A stretch of 29,267 bases of DNA from an uncultured Bacteroidota bacterium (GTDB lineage Bacteria; Bacteroidota; Bacteroidia; Chitinophagales; Chitinophagaceae). The translations under genes were made by a program, and so were the position numbers. The notes beneath the pieces are model-generated. The model saw only the letters and a list, made by a program, of their open reading frames with translations, was not told where the DNA came from and made no database searches. Below, piece after piece: positions 17,829 to 25,370 of this stretch; the first letter of the stretch is position 1, and the number at the start of each line of letters is the position of its first letter. The DNA lies in the NCBI GenBank assembly GCA_938008665.1, contig CALLKA010000116.1, positions 1 to 29,267 of the forward strand. The letters run 5' to 3'.

Positions 17829-18749
17829 ATGTCATTAGTTGTAGTAGGATCCATGGCCTTTGATGCCATAGAAACACCCTTTGGGAAAAGTGATAAAATT
17901 ATTGGCGGAGCAGCAACTTATATTGCTTGGTGCGCTTCCAATTTTACCACTGTAAAGCAAATTTCAGTAGTAGGTGGCGATTTTCCGCAATCCGAGTTAG
18001 ACGCCTTAGCAAATAGAGGAGTGATTTTGGAAGGGGTTCAAATTAAAAAAGACGAAAAAACATTTTTTTGGAGCGGTAAGTATCATTTAGATATGAATAG
18101 CCGTGATACGATCGAAACACAATTAAATGTATTAGAAAATTTTGAGCCTGTGGTTCCGGATAGTTATCAGGATTGTGAAATTTTAATGTTAGGAAATTTA
18201 GTGCCAGGTGTTCAAAGTAGCGTGATCAAACAAATGAAAAAGCGTCCTAAGTTAATTGTAATGGACACTATGAACTTTTGGATGGAAATAATGATGGATG
18301 ATTTATTACATACAATCAGTTTGGTGGATGTATTGATGGTGAATGATAGTGAAGCGCGTCAATTAAGTGGAGAATATAGTTTGGTCAAGGCGGCTAAAAA
18401 GATAATGGCCATGGGCCCTAAATACTTAATCATTAAAAAAGGGGAACATGGGGCATTGTTATTCCATGAGAATGAAGTGTTTTTTGCACCTGCTTTACCT
18501 TTAGAAGAAGTATTTGATCCAACCGGTGCTGGTGACACTTTCGCTGGTGGATTTGTAGCACATTTGGCTAAAACAAAAGATTTTTCTTTTAACAATATGA
18601 AGTCTGCAATTATTTTAGGTAGTGCTTTAGCGAGCTTCTGCGTGGAAAAATTTGGTACACAAAGATTAACTGAAATAAACGAGTCGGATATCAAAGCGCG
18701 CGTACAATCGTTCGTTCAGTTGGTCAATTTTGATATTGAATTAGTTTAA
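17829..18749 (+). CDS. PfkB-family sugar (carbohydrate) kinase
   Basis: From the ATG at 17829 this is a 306-residue ribokinase-fold protein. The N terminus (SLVVVGSMAFD) and GGAATYIAW are the usual first strand and substrate-binding glycines. The C-terminal PfkB signature 2 appears as DPTGAGDTFAGGF, containing the anion hole GAG and the catalytic aspartate. The substrate is not evident; ribose, adenosine, fructose-type sugars or another nucleoside are possible. An in-frame TTG at 17727 would add 34 residues, but these do not resemble the family N terminus and lie in the gap opposite the tetR promoter, so I reject it. The gene is followed by the asd leader, whose promoter box overlaps its stop codon. 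Confidence 0.88.
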   Translation: MSLVVVGSMAFDAIETPFGKSDKIIGGAATYIAWCASNFTTVKQISVVGGDFPQSELDALANRGVILEGVQIKKDEKTFFWSGKYHLDMNSRDTIETQLNVLENFEPVVPDSYQDCEILMLGNLVPGVQSSVIKQMKKRPKLIVMDTMNFWMEIMMDDLLHTISLVDVLMVNDSEARQLSGEYSLVKAAKKIMAMGPKYLIIKKGEHGALLFHENEVFFAPALPLEEVFDPTGAGDTFAGGFVAHLAKTKDFSFNNMKSAIILGSALASFCVEKFGTQRLTEINESDIKARVQSFVQLVNFDIELV

Positions 18750-18754
18750 ATTTG
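18747..18754 (+). promoter_or_regulatory. Bacteroidota -7 promoter box (TAAATTTG) for the asd leader
   Basis: TAAATTTG matches TAnnTTTG exactly; its TAA is the stop codon of the preceding kinase gene. A TTTG at 18729-18732 is 14 bases upstream, closer than the usual 19-21. Transcription would begin near 18761, about 30 bases before a small lysine-rich ORF. Confidence 0.45.
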
Positions 18755-18789
18755 GTAAAATCAATACATCCAATTAATTTCGTTGGACA

Positions 18790-18834
18790 ATGATGAAAAA
18801 TAAACATACAAAACAATTTAAGAAACCCCTGTAA
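18790..18834 (+). CDS. Candidate 14-residue leader peptide upstream of asd
   Basis: The frame reads ATG-ATG-AAA-AAT and ends TAA at 18832-18834, encoding MMKNKHTKQFKKPL. Five of 14 residues are lysine (four AAA and one AAG) and one is threonine. Both amino acids derive from the pathway that Asd serves. The stop codon lies two bases before the first arm of an antiterminator-like pairing. AAA is frequent in this AT-rich genome, so the lysine content alone proves little; the placement is what suggests a regulatory leader. Confidence 0.4.
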   Translation: MMKNKHTKQFKKPL

Positions 18835-18836
18835 TA

Positions 18837-18907
18837 GGAAGGTGCTGATTGTTAGTATGCGAATAAATATACTCAGAAGCCTTCCAATAAAATGGGAGGC
18901 TTTTTTC
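18837..18907 (+). promoter_or_regulatory. Candidate attenuator (antiterminator and terminator) upstream of asd
   Basis: GGAAGG (18837-18842) can pair with CCTTCC (18880-18885), supported by CTG/CAG (18845-18847 with 18874-18876) and AGTAT/ATACT (18854-18858 with 18869-18873). Alternatively AAGCCTTCC (18877-18885) pairs with GGGAGGCTT (18894-18902) and is followed by a T-rich tail, forming an intrinsic terminator. CCTTCC takes part in both structures, so they exclude each other. Without regulation, the second hairpin would be the terminator of the kinase gene. Confidence 0.5.
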
Positions 18908-18960
18908 TTTTTCTAGGTATTTGTAAAATTGAACACTTGAAAAAGAAAAATCTGATACTT

Positions 18961-18991
18961 TCAAAGTACTTAAAAGTGCTTTGAGTTTTTT
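18961..18991 (+). terminator. Second hairpin with T-run just upstream of asd
   Basis: TCAAAGTAC (18961-18969) pairs with GTGCTTTGA (18976-18984), with one G-T wobble and a 6-base loop, followed by six T bases at 18986-18991. It ends 35 bases before the asd ATG. The stem is AT-rich, so termination would be weak. It may modulate read-through into asd, or it may protect the mRNA. Confidence 0.4.
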
Positions 18992-19026
18992 GACAAGCAT
19001 AATGTTAACGTAAAAATATAAAAAAA

Positions 19027-20025
19027 ATGAAAGTTGCAGTTGTAGGAGCCACAGGACTAGTAGGAACAAAAATGTTGCAAGTATTAGCGGAACGAAATTT
19101 TCCAGTAACCGAATTAATTCCTGTTGCATCCGCGCGTTCGGCAGGTAAGGAAATCATATTTAAAGGCAAGGCGTATAAGGTAGTAAGCATGGAAGATGGT
19201 ATTGCTGCAAAACCAGCCGTTGCTTTATTTTCAGCAGGAGGAAGTACCTCATTGGAGTGGGCGCCAAAGTTTGCTGAAGCAGGTATTCGTGTGATTGATA
19301 ATTCCTCTGCTTGGAGAATGGATCCAACAAAAAAATTAGTGGTGCCTGAAGTAAACGCATCTGTTTTAACAGCCAAGGATTTAATTATTGCGAATCCCAA
19401 CTGCTCTACTATTCAAATGGTAGTGGCTTTGCAACCATTGCACGATAAATATAAAATTAAAAGAGTGGTGGTAAGCACTTATCAAAGTGTAACAGGAACT
19501 GGAAAAAAAGCAGTGGATCAGTTAATGGAGGAAAGAAAAGGAAATCAAATGGCTGCTGCAGATATGGCATATAAGTACACTATTGATTTGAATGCTATTC
19601 CGCAGATTGATGTTTTTTTAGAAAATGGCTATACCAAAGAGGAAATGAAGATGGTGAAAGAAACTTGCAAAATTATGCAGGACGATAATATCAAAGTTAC
19701 AGCGACTACTGTTCGTATTCCAGTGATGGGTGGGCACAGTGAAAGTGTAAATGTTGAATTTGAAAATGAATTTGATTTGAATGAACTGATTGCATTACTT
19801 GGAACTGCACCTGGTGTGGTTGTGCAACAGAATGATGGGGATCAATTTTATCCAATGCCTTTATGGGCACACGAAAAGGATGAAGTTTTTGTAGGCCGTT
19901 TGCGCAGAGATGAAACACAGGCGAAAACATTAAATATGTGGATTGTAAGTGACAACTTGCGTAAAGGCGCCGCTACCAATGCGATTCAAATTGCAGAGTA
20001 CCTGGCCGCAAAAGGAATTATTTAA
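19027..20025 (+). CDS. asd: Aspartate-semialdehyde dehydrogenase
   Basis: This 332-residue protein reduces aspartyl phosphate to aspartate semialdehyde with NADPH, the branch-point step to lysine, diaminopimelate, threonine and methionine. The Rossmann motif VVGATGLVGTKM is at residues 5-16. The catalytic cysteine is Cys126 in IANPNCSTIQ, and GGHSESVNVEF (about residues 237-247) contains the expected active-site histidine region. Length and N terminus match the family. It is preceded by a 277-base gap holding a candidate lysine attenuator, and its stop codon lies inside a 15-bp tandem repeat. It converges with ligA. Confidence 0.96.
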   Translation: MKVAVVGATGLVGTKMLQVLAERNFPVTELIPVASARSAGKEIIFKGKAYKVVSMEDGIAAKPAVALFSAGGSTSLEWAPKFAEAGIRVIDNSSAWRMDPTKKLVVPEVNASVLTAKDLIIANPNCSTIQMVVALQPLHDKYKIKRVVVSTYQSVTGTGKKAVDQLMEERKGNQMAAADMAYKYTIDLNAIPQIDVFLENGYTKEEMKMVKETCKIMQDDNIKVTATTVRIPVMGGHSESVNVEFENEFDLNELIALLGTAPGVVVQQNDGDQFYPMPLWAHEKDEVFVGRLRRDETQAKTLNMWIVSDNLRKGAATNAIQIAEYLAAKGII

Positions 20026-20047
20026 AAAGGAATTATTTAAAAAGGAA
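20010..20047. repeat. 15-bp tandem repeat spanning the asd stop codon
   Basis: The unit AAAAGGAATTATTTA occurs at 20010-20024 and 20025-20039, followed by a partial third copy (AAAAGGAA) at 20040-20047. The unit is a multiple of three and carries the stop TAA across its junction, so copy-number change would not alter the Asd protein. It is probably a replication-slippage product. Confidence 0.85.
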
Positions 20048-20060
20048 GTTTAATATCAAA

Positions 20061-20100
20061 GAATATATTGACCTTATTTTTTTACAAGGTCAATATATTC
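20061..20100. terminator. Perfect 15-bp inverted repeat at the asd/ligA convergence
   Basis: Arms at 20061-20075 (beginning GAATATATTGACC) and 20086-20100 are exact reverse complements around a 10-base loop containing seven T bases. The structure overlaps the last nine codons of ligA, including its stop at 20074. It probably ends or protects the asd mRNA, although no T-run follows it on the plus strand; on the minus strand it is partly coding. Confidence 0.55.
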
Positions 20101-22155
20101 ACTTTCACTTATAATTTTTATTGAAGCTATTTTTTTGGCTTTCTCTAATTTACTACCAGCATCTTCGCCAACAACTAAGTAGTTTAGTTTACTACTCACG
20201 CCGCCTAGGATATGCCCGCCTCTTGCTTCTACCATCGCTTCAGCTTCGGCACGTTTCAATTGCGTGAGGGTACCTGTAAATAAAAAATTTAATCCTGCTA
20301 AGTTTCCATCAACAGCAGTTGTATTAGTTTGAATCATATTTAAACCCAATGATTCAAGTTCTCTAATCATTGCGATATTACTTTCCTCATGAAAGTACGC
20401 GTAGATACTTTTTGCCACTTTTACACCGACATCTTCAAAGGATTGTAATTGTTCTTCCGTAAAATTGGTTAAATCTAAAATATGTTGAATTTGTGATGCT
20501 ACTGTCTTAGCCGTTGTTTCTCCTACAAAACGAATTCCCAAGCCATAGATAAGTCGATACAGTGGTTGATTTTTGGAATTAGCAATCGCAGCTTGTAAAT
20601 TTTCAATACTCTTTTTTCCAAAGCCTTCTAGTTGGGCCACTTTATCAAAATCCAAGGTATACACTGCAGGAACATTGGGGAGAATTCCTATCTCGTAAAA
20701 CTTACGGATATTGGCTTCCCCGAAACTTTTGATGTCCATGGCATCCTTGCTTACGAAGTGAATGATTCGTTCCACTATCTGTGCTTTACACAATGGACTT
20801 ATACAACGCCAAACTGCTTCGGCTTCTTCTTTTTCTAATGGGGCATTACATACAGGGCAAGTAGTAGGGAAGGTGATCATTTTTTCTGTGCCCTTCCGTA
20901 ATGAACTTATGGATTGTACAATTTGTGGAATTACATCACCTGCACGTTCAATAATTACGGTATCTCCCAGTCGAATATCTTTTTCTTTGATATACTCCTC
21001 GTTATGCATGGAAATGCTGGAAACGGTAACACCGCCTAACGCGACGGGCTGCAGTTTGGCTACTGGGGTTACAGCGCCAGTGCGACCTACTTGAAATTCT
21101 ACATTTTCAATAATAGTGGTTGCTTGACGTGCTTTAAACTTATACGCAATAGCCCATCTTGGATGATGGGAAGTCATTCCTAATTTCTCCTGCAAGGGAA
21201 CATCATCAATTTTAATTACAAGACCATCAATATCATAAGGTAATTGATCGCGTCCAATTTCAAAAGAAATACAATAATCAATTACATTATTAATGCCTTC
21301 TAAAATTTTTCTTTCTTTTTGAGGAGACCTGAAACCCAAATTCCATAATAAGGTTAATGTGCCACTATGGGTTTGTAAAAGTGGTGTTGGTTTTCCTCCT
21401 GTAATAGGAAGCACATAACTAATATGGTAAATAAATGCATCTAAATTTCGTTCCCCTACTTCTTTTGGATCCTTCATTCGTAAGCTTCCTGCAGCGGCAT
21501 TGCGGGGGTTGGCAAGTGGTGCTTGTTGCTTTAGTTTTAATTTTTCATTAAATGCAGCAAACGAATTTTTGCTCATGATTACTTCACCTCTTATTTCAAT
21601 TTGCTTAATGCCATAATCTGATAAAGGAATACTTAAAGGAATGGATTTGATCTGTTTGATATTTTGTGTAATGTCTTCTCCTGCAACACCATCCCCTCTG
21701 GTACATGCTCTAACGAGTAAATCATTTTCATACACCAATGAAATACTTGCGCCATCAAATTTTGGTTCAACACAATAAGTTAATTTTTCATTCCCAGCGC
21801 CTTCTATTGCCTTTCGATCAAAATCAATTAAGTCATCTGCATTATAACTATTTTCCAAACTTAACATGGGCACCAAATGCGGAATGGTAACAAAGCTGGC
21901 ATTCAAACTATTGCCTACTCTTTGACTTGGCGAATCGGGCGTGATCAATGAAGTATTTGCTGACTCGATGGAAATTAATTGCTGGTATAATTGATCATAC
22001 TCGTAATCACTTATTAAAGGTTCATTCAAAACATAATATTGGTATTCATTGAACTTTAATAGTTTTTTTAAACTATCCAATTCAATCGTATGCGGATTTG
22101 TTAAGTATGCTTTGGCCAAGGCCTGAAATGCGATAATTTGATCTTTGGGGTACAT
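20074..22155 (-). CDS. ligA: NAD-dependent DNA ligase LigA
   Basis: This 693-residue protein has standard LigA length and domains. A NAD-binding Ia region at the N terminus is followed by the adenylation domain with the nucleophile Lys132 in VEPKFDGAS and by TRGDGVAGEDIT. Then come an OB fold, a four-cysteine zinc finger (CPVC and CISPLC near residues 410-435), helix-hairpin-helix repeats and a C-terminal BRCT domain (FLFTGTLTQLKRAEAE onward, about 620-693). It seals nicks in replication and repair using NAD. It is single-copy and essential in most bacteria. The gene converges with asd, and its last codons form one side of a perfect inverted repeat. Confidence 0.97.
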   Translation of the reverse strand: MYPKDQIIAFQALAKAYLTNPHTIELDSLKKLLKFNEYQYYVLNEPLISDYEYDQLYQQLISIESANTSLITPDSPSQRVGNSLNASFVTIPHLVPMLSLENSYNADDLIDFDRKAIEGAGNEKLTYCVEPKFDGASISLVYENDLLVRACTRGDGVAGEDITQNIKQIKSIPLSIPLSDYGIKQIEIRGEVIMSKNSFAAFNEKLKLKQQAPLANPRNAAAGSLRMKDPKEVGERNLDAFIYHISYVLPITGGKPTPLLQTHSGTLTLLWNLGFRSPQKERKILEGINNVIDYCISFEIGRDQLPYDIDGLVIKIDDVPLQEKLGMTSHHPRWAIAYKFKARQATTIIENVEFQVGRTGAVTPVAKLQPVALGGVTVSSISMHNEEYIKEKDIRLGDTVIIERAGDVIPQIVQSISSLRKGTEKMITFPTTCPVCNAPLEKEEAEAVWRCISPLCKAQIVERIIHFVSKDAMDIKSFGEANIRKFYEIGILPNVPAVYTLDFDKVAQLEGFGKKSIENLQAAIANSKNQPLYRLIYGLGIRFVGETTAKTVASQIQHILDLTNFTEEQLQSFEDVGVKVAKSIYAYFHEESNIAMIRELESLGLNMIQTNTTAVDGNLAGLNFLFTGTLTQLKRAEAEAMVEARGGHILGGVSSKLNYLVVGEDAGSKLEKAKKIASIKIISESEYIDLVKK

Positions 22156-22258
22156 GAGGTAAAATGTCTGCTAAAATACAAATAGTTTTAATCTTTTATT
22201 TCGTATTTTGGGACTATAATTCCAATTTGTGAAACGGGCCGTTGTTGGGCAATAAAAA

Positions 22259-22981
22259 ATGATGATTTCTAGTATGAATTTGAACAAAAAAGATGCCATA
22301 AAGCTGGTACAAACCTATCCAACAGTTCCATTAACCGTGGATTGTGTCATATTCGGGTTTGACGATAATTCATTAAAAGTACTTACCATTAAAAGTGATT
22401 TACCGCAATACGATGAAAAGCTATCCTTACTTGGAGACACTATTTTATCAGCGGAGGATTTAGATAATGCAGCAAATCGTGTTTTGTTGGAGCGAACAGG
22501 TATGCAAGACGTTTATTTAGAGCAAGTGCATACATTTAGCAAGCCTGATCGACATCCTGGTGGAAGGGTAGTGACTGCAGTTTATGCGTCCTTACTTAAT
22601 ATCAAACACCATGAATTGAAAATTTTGGAAAATGAATTAAGTTGGCACGTGGTAAAAGATATTCAAGAGATGGCTTTTGATCATAAGGAAATTTTGGATT
22701 TATGCCATGCTTGGTTACAAAAGCGCATTCAAGAACATCCCTTGGCATTTAATTTATTGCCTGTGAAATTTTCATTAAGGCAATTGCAAAATGTATATGA
22801 AGCAATTTTAAACACCTCATTGGATAGGCGAAATTTCAGAAAGAAGTTTGCGAGTATGGGCTTCCTAATTGACATTAATGAGATGGAAACACAGGTGACA
22901 CATCGGCCAGGTAAATTGTATTCCTTTGACTTTAAAGCATACCAATTGCGGAAGAAAAATTGGTTTGGCATAGATTTTTAA
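22259..22981 (+). CDS. Nudix-domain plus winged-helix transcriptional regulator (NrtR/AraR-like)
   Basis: This protein of up to 240 residues has an N-terminal Nudix-like domain (about 20-150) and a C-terminal winged helix (about 155-235), the layout of NrtR and of the Bacteroides arabinose regulator AraR. The Nudix box region (GDTILSAEDLDNAANRVLLERTGM spans about residues 60-83) keeps only part of the metal-binding signature: the REUxEE core reads R-V-L-L-E-R. It is therefore probably a ligand sensor rather than a hydrolase. The winged helix contains LPVKFSLRQLQNVYEAIL and DRRNFRKKF, both common in this group. The target and effector are not evident; no sugar or NAD operon is adjacent. Three nearby ATG codons (22259, 22262, 22274) leave the exact start uncertain. 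Confidence 0.85.
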   Translation: MMISSMNLNKKDAIKLVQTYPTVPLTVDCVIFGFDDNSLKVLTIKSDLPQYDEKLSLLGDTILSAEDLDNAANRVLLERTGMQDVYLEQVHTFSKPDRHPGGRVVTAVYASLLNIKHHELKILENELSWHVVKDIQEMAFDHKEILDLCHAWLQKRIQEHPLAFNLLPVKFSLRQLQNVYEAILNTSLDRRNFRKKFASMGFLIDINEMETQVTHRPGKLYSFDFKAYQLRKKNWFGIDF

Positions 22982-23009
22982 AAAAGGTGTAGGCTTGCCT
23001 ATAATTTGA

Positions 23010-23017
23010 TACCTTTA
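23010..23017 (+). promoter_or_regulatory. Probable -7 promoter box (TACCTTTA) for the yicC-gldH operon
   Basis: TACCTTTA differs from TAnnTTTG only in the last base and sits 25 bases before the yicC ATG. Its first seven bases match the exact typA box TACCTTTG. No well-spaced TTTG is visible upstream. Confidence 0.3.
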
Positions 23018-23042
23018 TGCACTAATTAAACGAGGCTTTATT

Positions 23043-23918
23043 ATGTTATATTCAATGACAGGGTACGGAAGGGCAGAGGCGATATTAAAGGACAAAACAT
23101 GCTTAATTGAAGTGAAGTCCTTGAACGGAAAACAATTTGATGTTCGTTTAAATTGCCCCTCTTTGTTAAAGCCTTACGAAGTTGAAATCAGAAACAAATT
23201 GAATGAGTCGTTATTTAGGGGTAGTGTAGAGTGTTCAATCACTTTAAAGTCTAATGGTGTTAATAAGCCAGTAAGTGTCAATAAAGAATTAGCTAAATCC
23301 TATTATCAACCCATCATGGAATTGGCCAATGAATTAGGGATTGGCACAGAAAATATTTTAAGTACCATTTTGAAAATGCCGGATGTGGTTTCTTCTTCTA
23401 ATGAAGTATTGACGGAAGAAGAGTGGAAATTTATTTTCGATTTATTACATCAAGCAATTCAGCATTTAATTAAACATAGAGCGGAGGAAGGGAAATCCAT
23501 TGAAAAGGATTTGCTTGAAAAAATCATTGCTATTGAGTCGCAGCAAGCAGTAGTTGAAATTCATGAACCGAATCGTCGTGAAAAAATCAAGGACGGCATG
23601 GTTAAGTTATTAGAGCAACATGTGGGAGCCGATAAATATGATCAAAATAGATTAGAGCAAGAATTGATTTATTATATTGAAAAAATTGATATTTCAGAGG
23701 AGCGCGTCCGTTTAAAAAATCATTGTGATTATTTTAAAACGATGCTCAATGATGGGGATCCATGTAAGGGTAAAAAGCTATCTTTTATATTACAAGAAAT
23801 AGGAAGAGAAATAAATACCACTGGATCAAAAGCCAATGATGTGGATATTCAAAAGGCGGTGATCATGATGAAGGATGAACTTGAAAAAGCAAAAGAGCAA
23901 ATATTAAATGTGTTGTAA
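23043..23918 (+). CDS. yicC: YicC family endoribonuclease
   Basis: This 291-residue protein shows the family's conserved N terminus (MLYSMTGYGRAE, then VEVKSLN-like IEVKSLNGKQFDVRL) and the DUF1732 C-terminal block (KGKKLSFILQEIGREINTTGSKA followed by VIMMKDELEKAKEQILNVL, about residues 240-291). YicC proteins are endoribonucleases involved in small-RNA and mRNA turnover. Length and both ends are complete. It is the first gene of a closely packed run: the gldH start follows its stop by one base. In many bacteria yicC sits upstream of gmk; here it precedes gldH instead. Confidence 0.93.
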   Translation: MLYSMTGYGRAEAILKDKTCLIEVKSLNGKQFDVRLNCPSLLKPYEVEIRNKLNESLFRGSVECSITLKSNGVNKPVSVNKELAKSYYQPIMELANELGIGTENILSTILKMPDVVSSSNEVLTEEEWKFIFDLLHQAIQHLIKHRAEEGKSIEKDLLEKIIAIESQQAVVEIHEPNRREKIKDGMVKLLEQHVGADKYDQNRLEQELIYYIEKIDISEERVRLKNHCDYFKTMLNDGDPCKGKKLSFILQEIGREINTTGSKANDVDIQKAVIMMKDELEKAKEQILNVL

Positions 23919-23919
23919 G

Positions 23920-24390
23920 ATGACATTCGTTAAATCCTATATTTACATTTTACTTGTTTTATTTATAGCAAGTTGTGAGCCTATCCAGTTATATGAGCAA
24001 ACCACTACTTATCCTTCACATGAATGGTCCAGCAAGCAGGTAAATAATTACCAATTTAATATTACGGATACCAATTCCTTATATAAAATATATTTTGTCA
24101 TCAGGCATCATAACGCATATCATTATAAAAATATTTGGTTGCAGTTAAACACAAAGTCCCCATCAGATACAGTAGTAAAGCAGACACTTAATTTGCAATT
24201 AGCCGATGATCAAAAAGGTTGGTTAGGCGTAGGTATGGATGATATTTTTGACCAGCGTATACCAATCAATGCAACTCCCACTAAATTAAAATTGGGTTTA
24301 TATCAATTTAGTATGCAACATACCATGAGAGAAGATCCGCTCTTAGGCATACTGGCTACCGGCTTGCGTGTTGAAAAAGTGCATTTATGA
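23920..24390 (+). CDS. gldH: Gliding motility lipoprotein GldH
   Basis: From the ATG at 23920 this is a 156-residue lipoprotein with lipobox FIASC and lipidated Cys19. Family features follow in order: SHEWSSKQVNNYQFNITDT, YKIYFVIRHHNAYHYKNIWL, SDTVVKQTLNLQLAD, GWLGVGMDDIF and LYQFSMQHTMREDPLLGI. GldH is required for gliding in Flavobacterium johnsoniae and is linked to the Gld/type IX secretion apparatus, but it also occurs in non-gliding Bacteroidota. An ATG at 23908 overlaps yicC and would add four residues (MCCK) before a good signal peptide; the ATG one base after the yicC stop is preferred. The gene overlaps the histidine kinase start by 4 bases (ATGA). Confidence 0.88.
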   Translation: MTFVKSYIYILLVLFIASCEPIQLYEQTTTYPSHEWSSKQVNNYQFNITDTNSLYKIYFVIRHHNAYHYKNIWLQLNTKSPSDTVVKQTLNLQLADDQKGWLGVGMDDIFDQRIPINATPTKLKLGLYQFSMQHTMREDPLLGILATGLRVEKVHL

Positions 24391-25370
24391 AAATGAGATG
24401 GTTTAATATCAGCAAATTAAAGTTTGTCAACTTTATTTATTGGGTTTTTCTTACCTATATGATTGCTGCGTTCATTTGGTGGTATGTTTCGCTGGAAAAA
24501 CAAAATAGTGAAATTGCAACAGTTAAATTTCAATCTATTCGAACAGACGACCCTGCTTTATATGAAAAAGTAAAAGCGATTGAAGCATTTGAGACAAGAA
24601 AAACAAAACAATATATTTACGAAGGGGTCACTTTTCTTTTTTTATTTTTATTAGGAGCGATCTATGTTTATAGGTCGTTATTAAAGCAACTAAGGTATTC
24701 GAATCAACAACAAAATTTTATGATGGCGGTAACGCATGAATTAAAAACGCCTATTGCCATTACACAGTTGAATATCGAAACTTTACTTAAAAGAGAGTTA
24801 GATCTAGCGCAGAAAAAAATGCTCATTGAGAATACCTTAAAGGAAACGCACCGATTAGATGCACTTTGTAATAATATATTATTAGCCTCGCAGTTAGATA
24901 TGGGTAAGTATGAATCAAATATGCAACTCATAGATTTGTCTGACCTTATTCAAAAATTAATTCATTCTTTTCAAGAGCGATTCGAACATCGAAAATTAAT
25001 TACAACAATTACCCCGTCTGTTTTCATTCAAGCAGAACCATTACTTATACAATTATTGGTCAATAATTTATTGGACAATGCACATAAATATTCAACGATT
25101 ACTAGTCCTATTTCAGTGTTGCTTACTTCTCATGAAAATTATATTCAATTAACGATTAAAGATGAAGGGGTAGGCATTCCAATAGGAGAGCGCGGTAAGA
25201 TATTTGAAAAATTTTACCGTATAGGAGATGAGTCCACCAGAACAACAAAGGGAACTGGCTTGGGTTTGTATTTATGCAAAAAAATTAGCGAATTTCATCA
25301 TGCAACTATTTTCGTACATGCGAATACCCCCAACGGTAGTATTTTCAATATAAATTTTCCAATATCATGA
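24387..25370 (+). CDS. Sensor histidine kinase, two transmembrane segments
   Basis: This 327-residue kinase has a first transmembrane helix (about 12-34), a short periplasmic segment of about 40 residues, a second helix (about 77-95), then the HisKA dimerisation domain with phospho-acceptor His117 in AVTHELKTPIA. The HATPase domain follows, with N-box NNLLDNAHKYS near 226, G1 DEGVGIP and G2 GTGLGLYL. No HAMP, PAS or receiver domain is apparent, so signal reception is by the short loop or the membrane helices. ATGA overlaps on both sides (with gldH and the response regulator) imply translational coupling. The stimulus is unknown; coupling to gldH suggests an envelope or surface-motility signal, which is inference. 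Confidence 0.93.
   Translation: MKMRWFNISKLKFVNFIYWVFLTYMIAAFIWWYVSLEKQNSEIATVKFQSIRTDDPALYEKVKAIEAFETRKTKQYIYEGVTFLFLFLLGAIYVYRSLLKQLRYSNQQQNFMMAVTHELKTPIAITQLNIETLLKRELDLAQKKMLIENTLKETHRLDALCNNILLASQLDMGKYESNMQLIDLSDLIQKLIHSFQERFEHRKLITTITPSVFIQAEPLLIQLLVNNLLDNAHKYSTITSPISVLLTSHENYIQLTIKDEGVGIPIGERGKIFEKFYRIGDESTRTTKGTGLGLYLCKKISEFHHATIFVHANTPNGSIFNINFPIS

Noticed and set aside
18857..18916. Small ORF starting inside the asd leader hairpin
   Set aside because: Its 19 codons read through the terminator stem and T-run (ending in four Phe), which is what a hairpin with a T-tail encodes by chance.
18818..19129. 103-residue minus-strand frame covering the asd leader
   Set aside because: Its sequence is a Leu/Phe-rich reverse reading of AT-rich DNA and runs into the asd coding region; the leader hairpins explain the stretch better.
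22982..23020. Possible terminator between the Nudix regulator and yicC
   Set aside because: AAGGTGT and ATACCTT can pair, but there is no T-run and the 3' arm overlaps the likely yicC -7 box.
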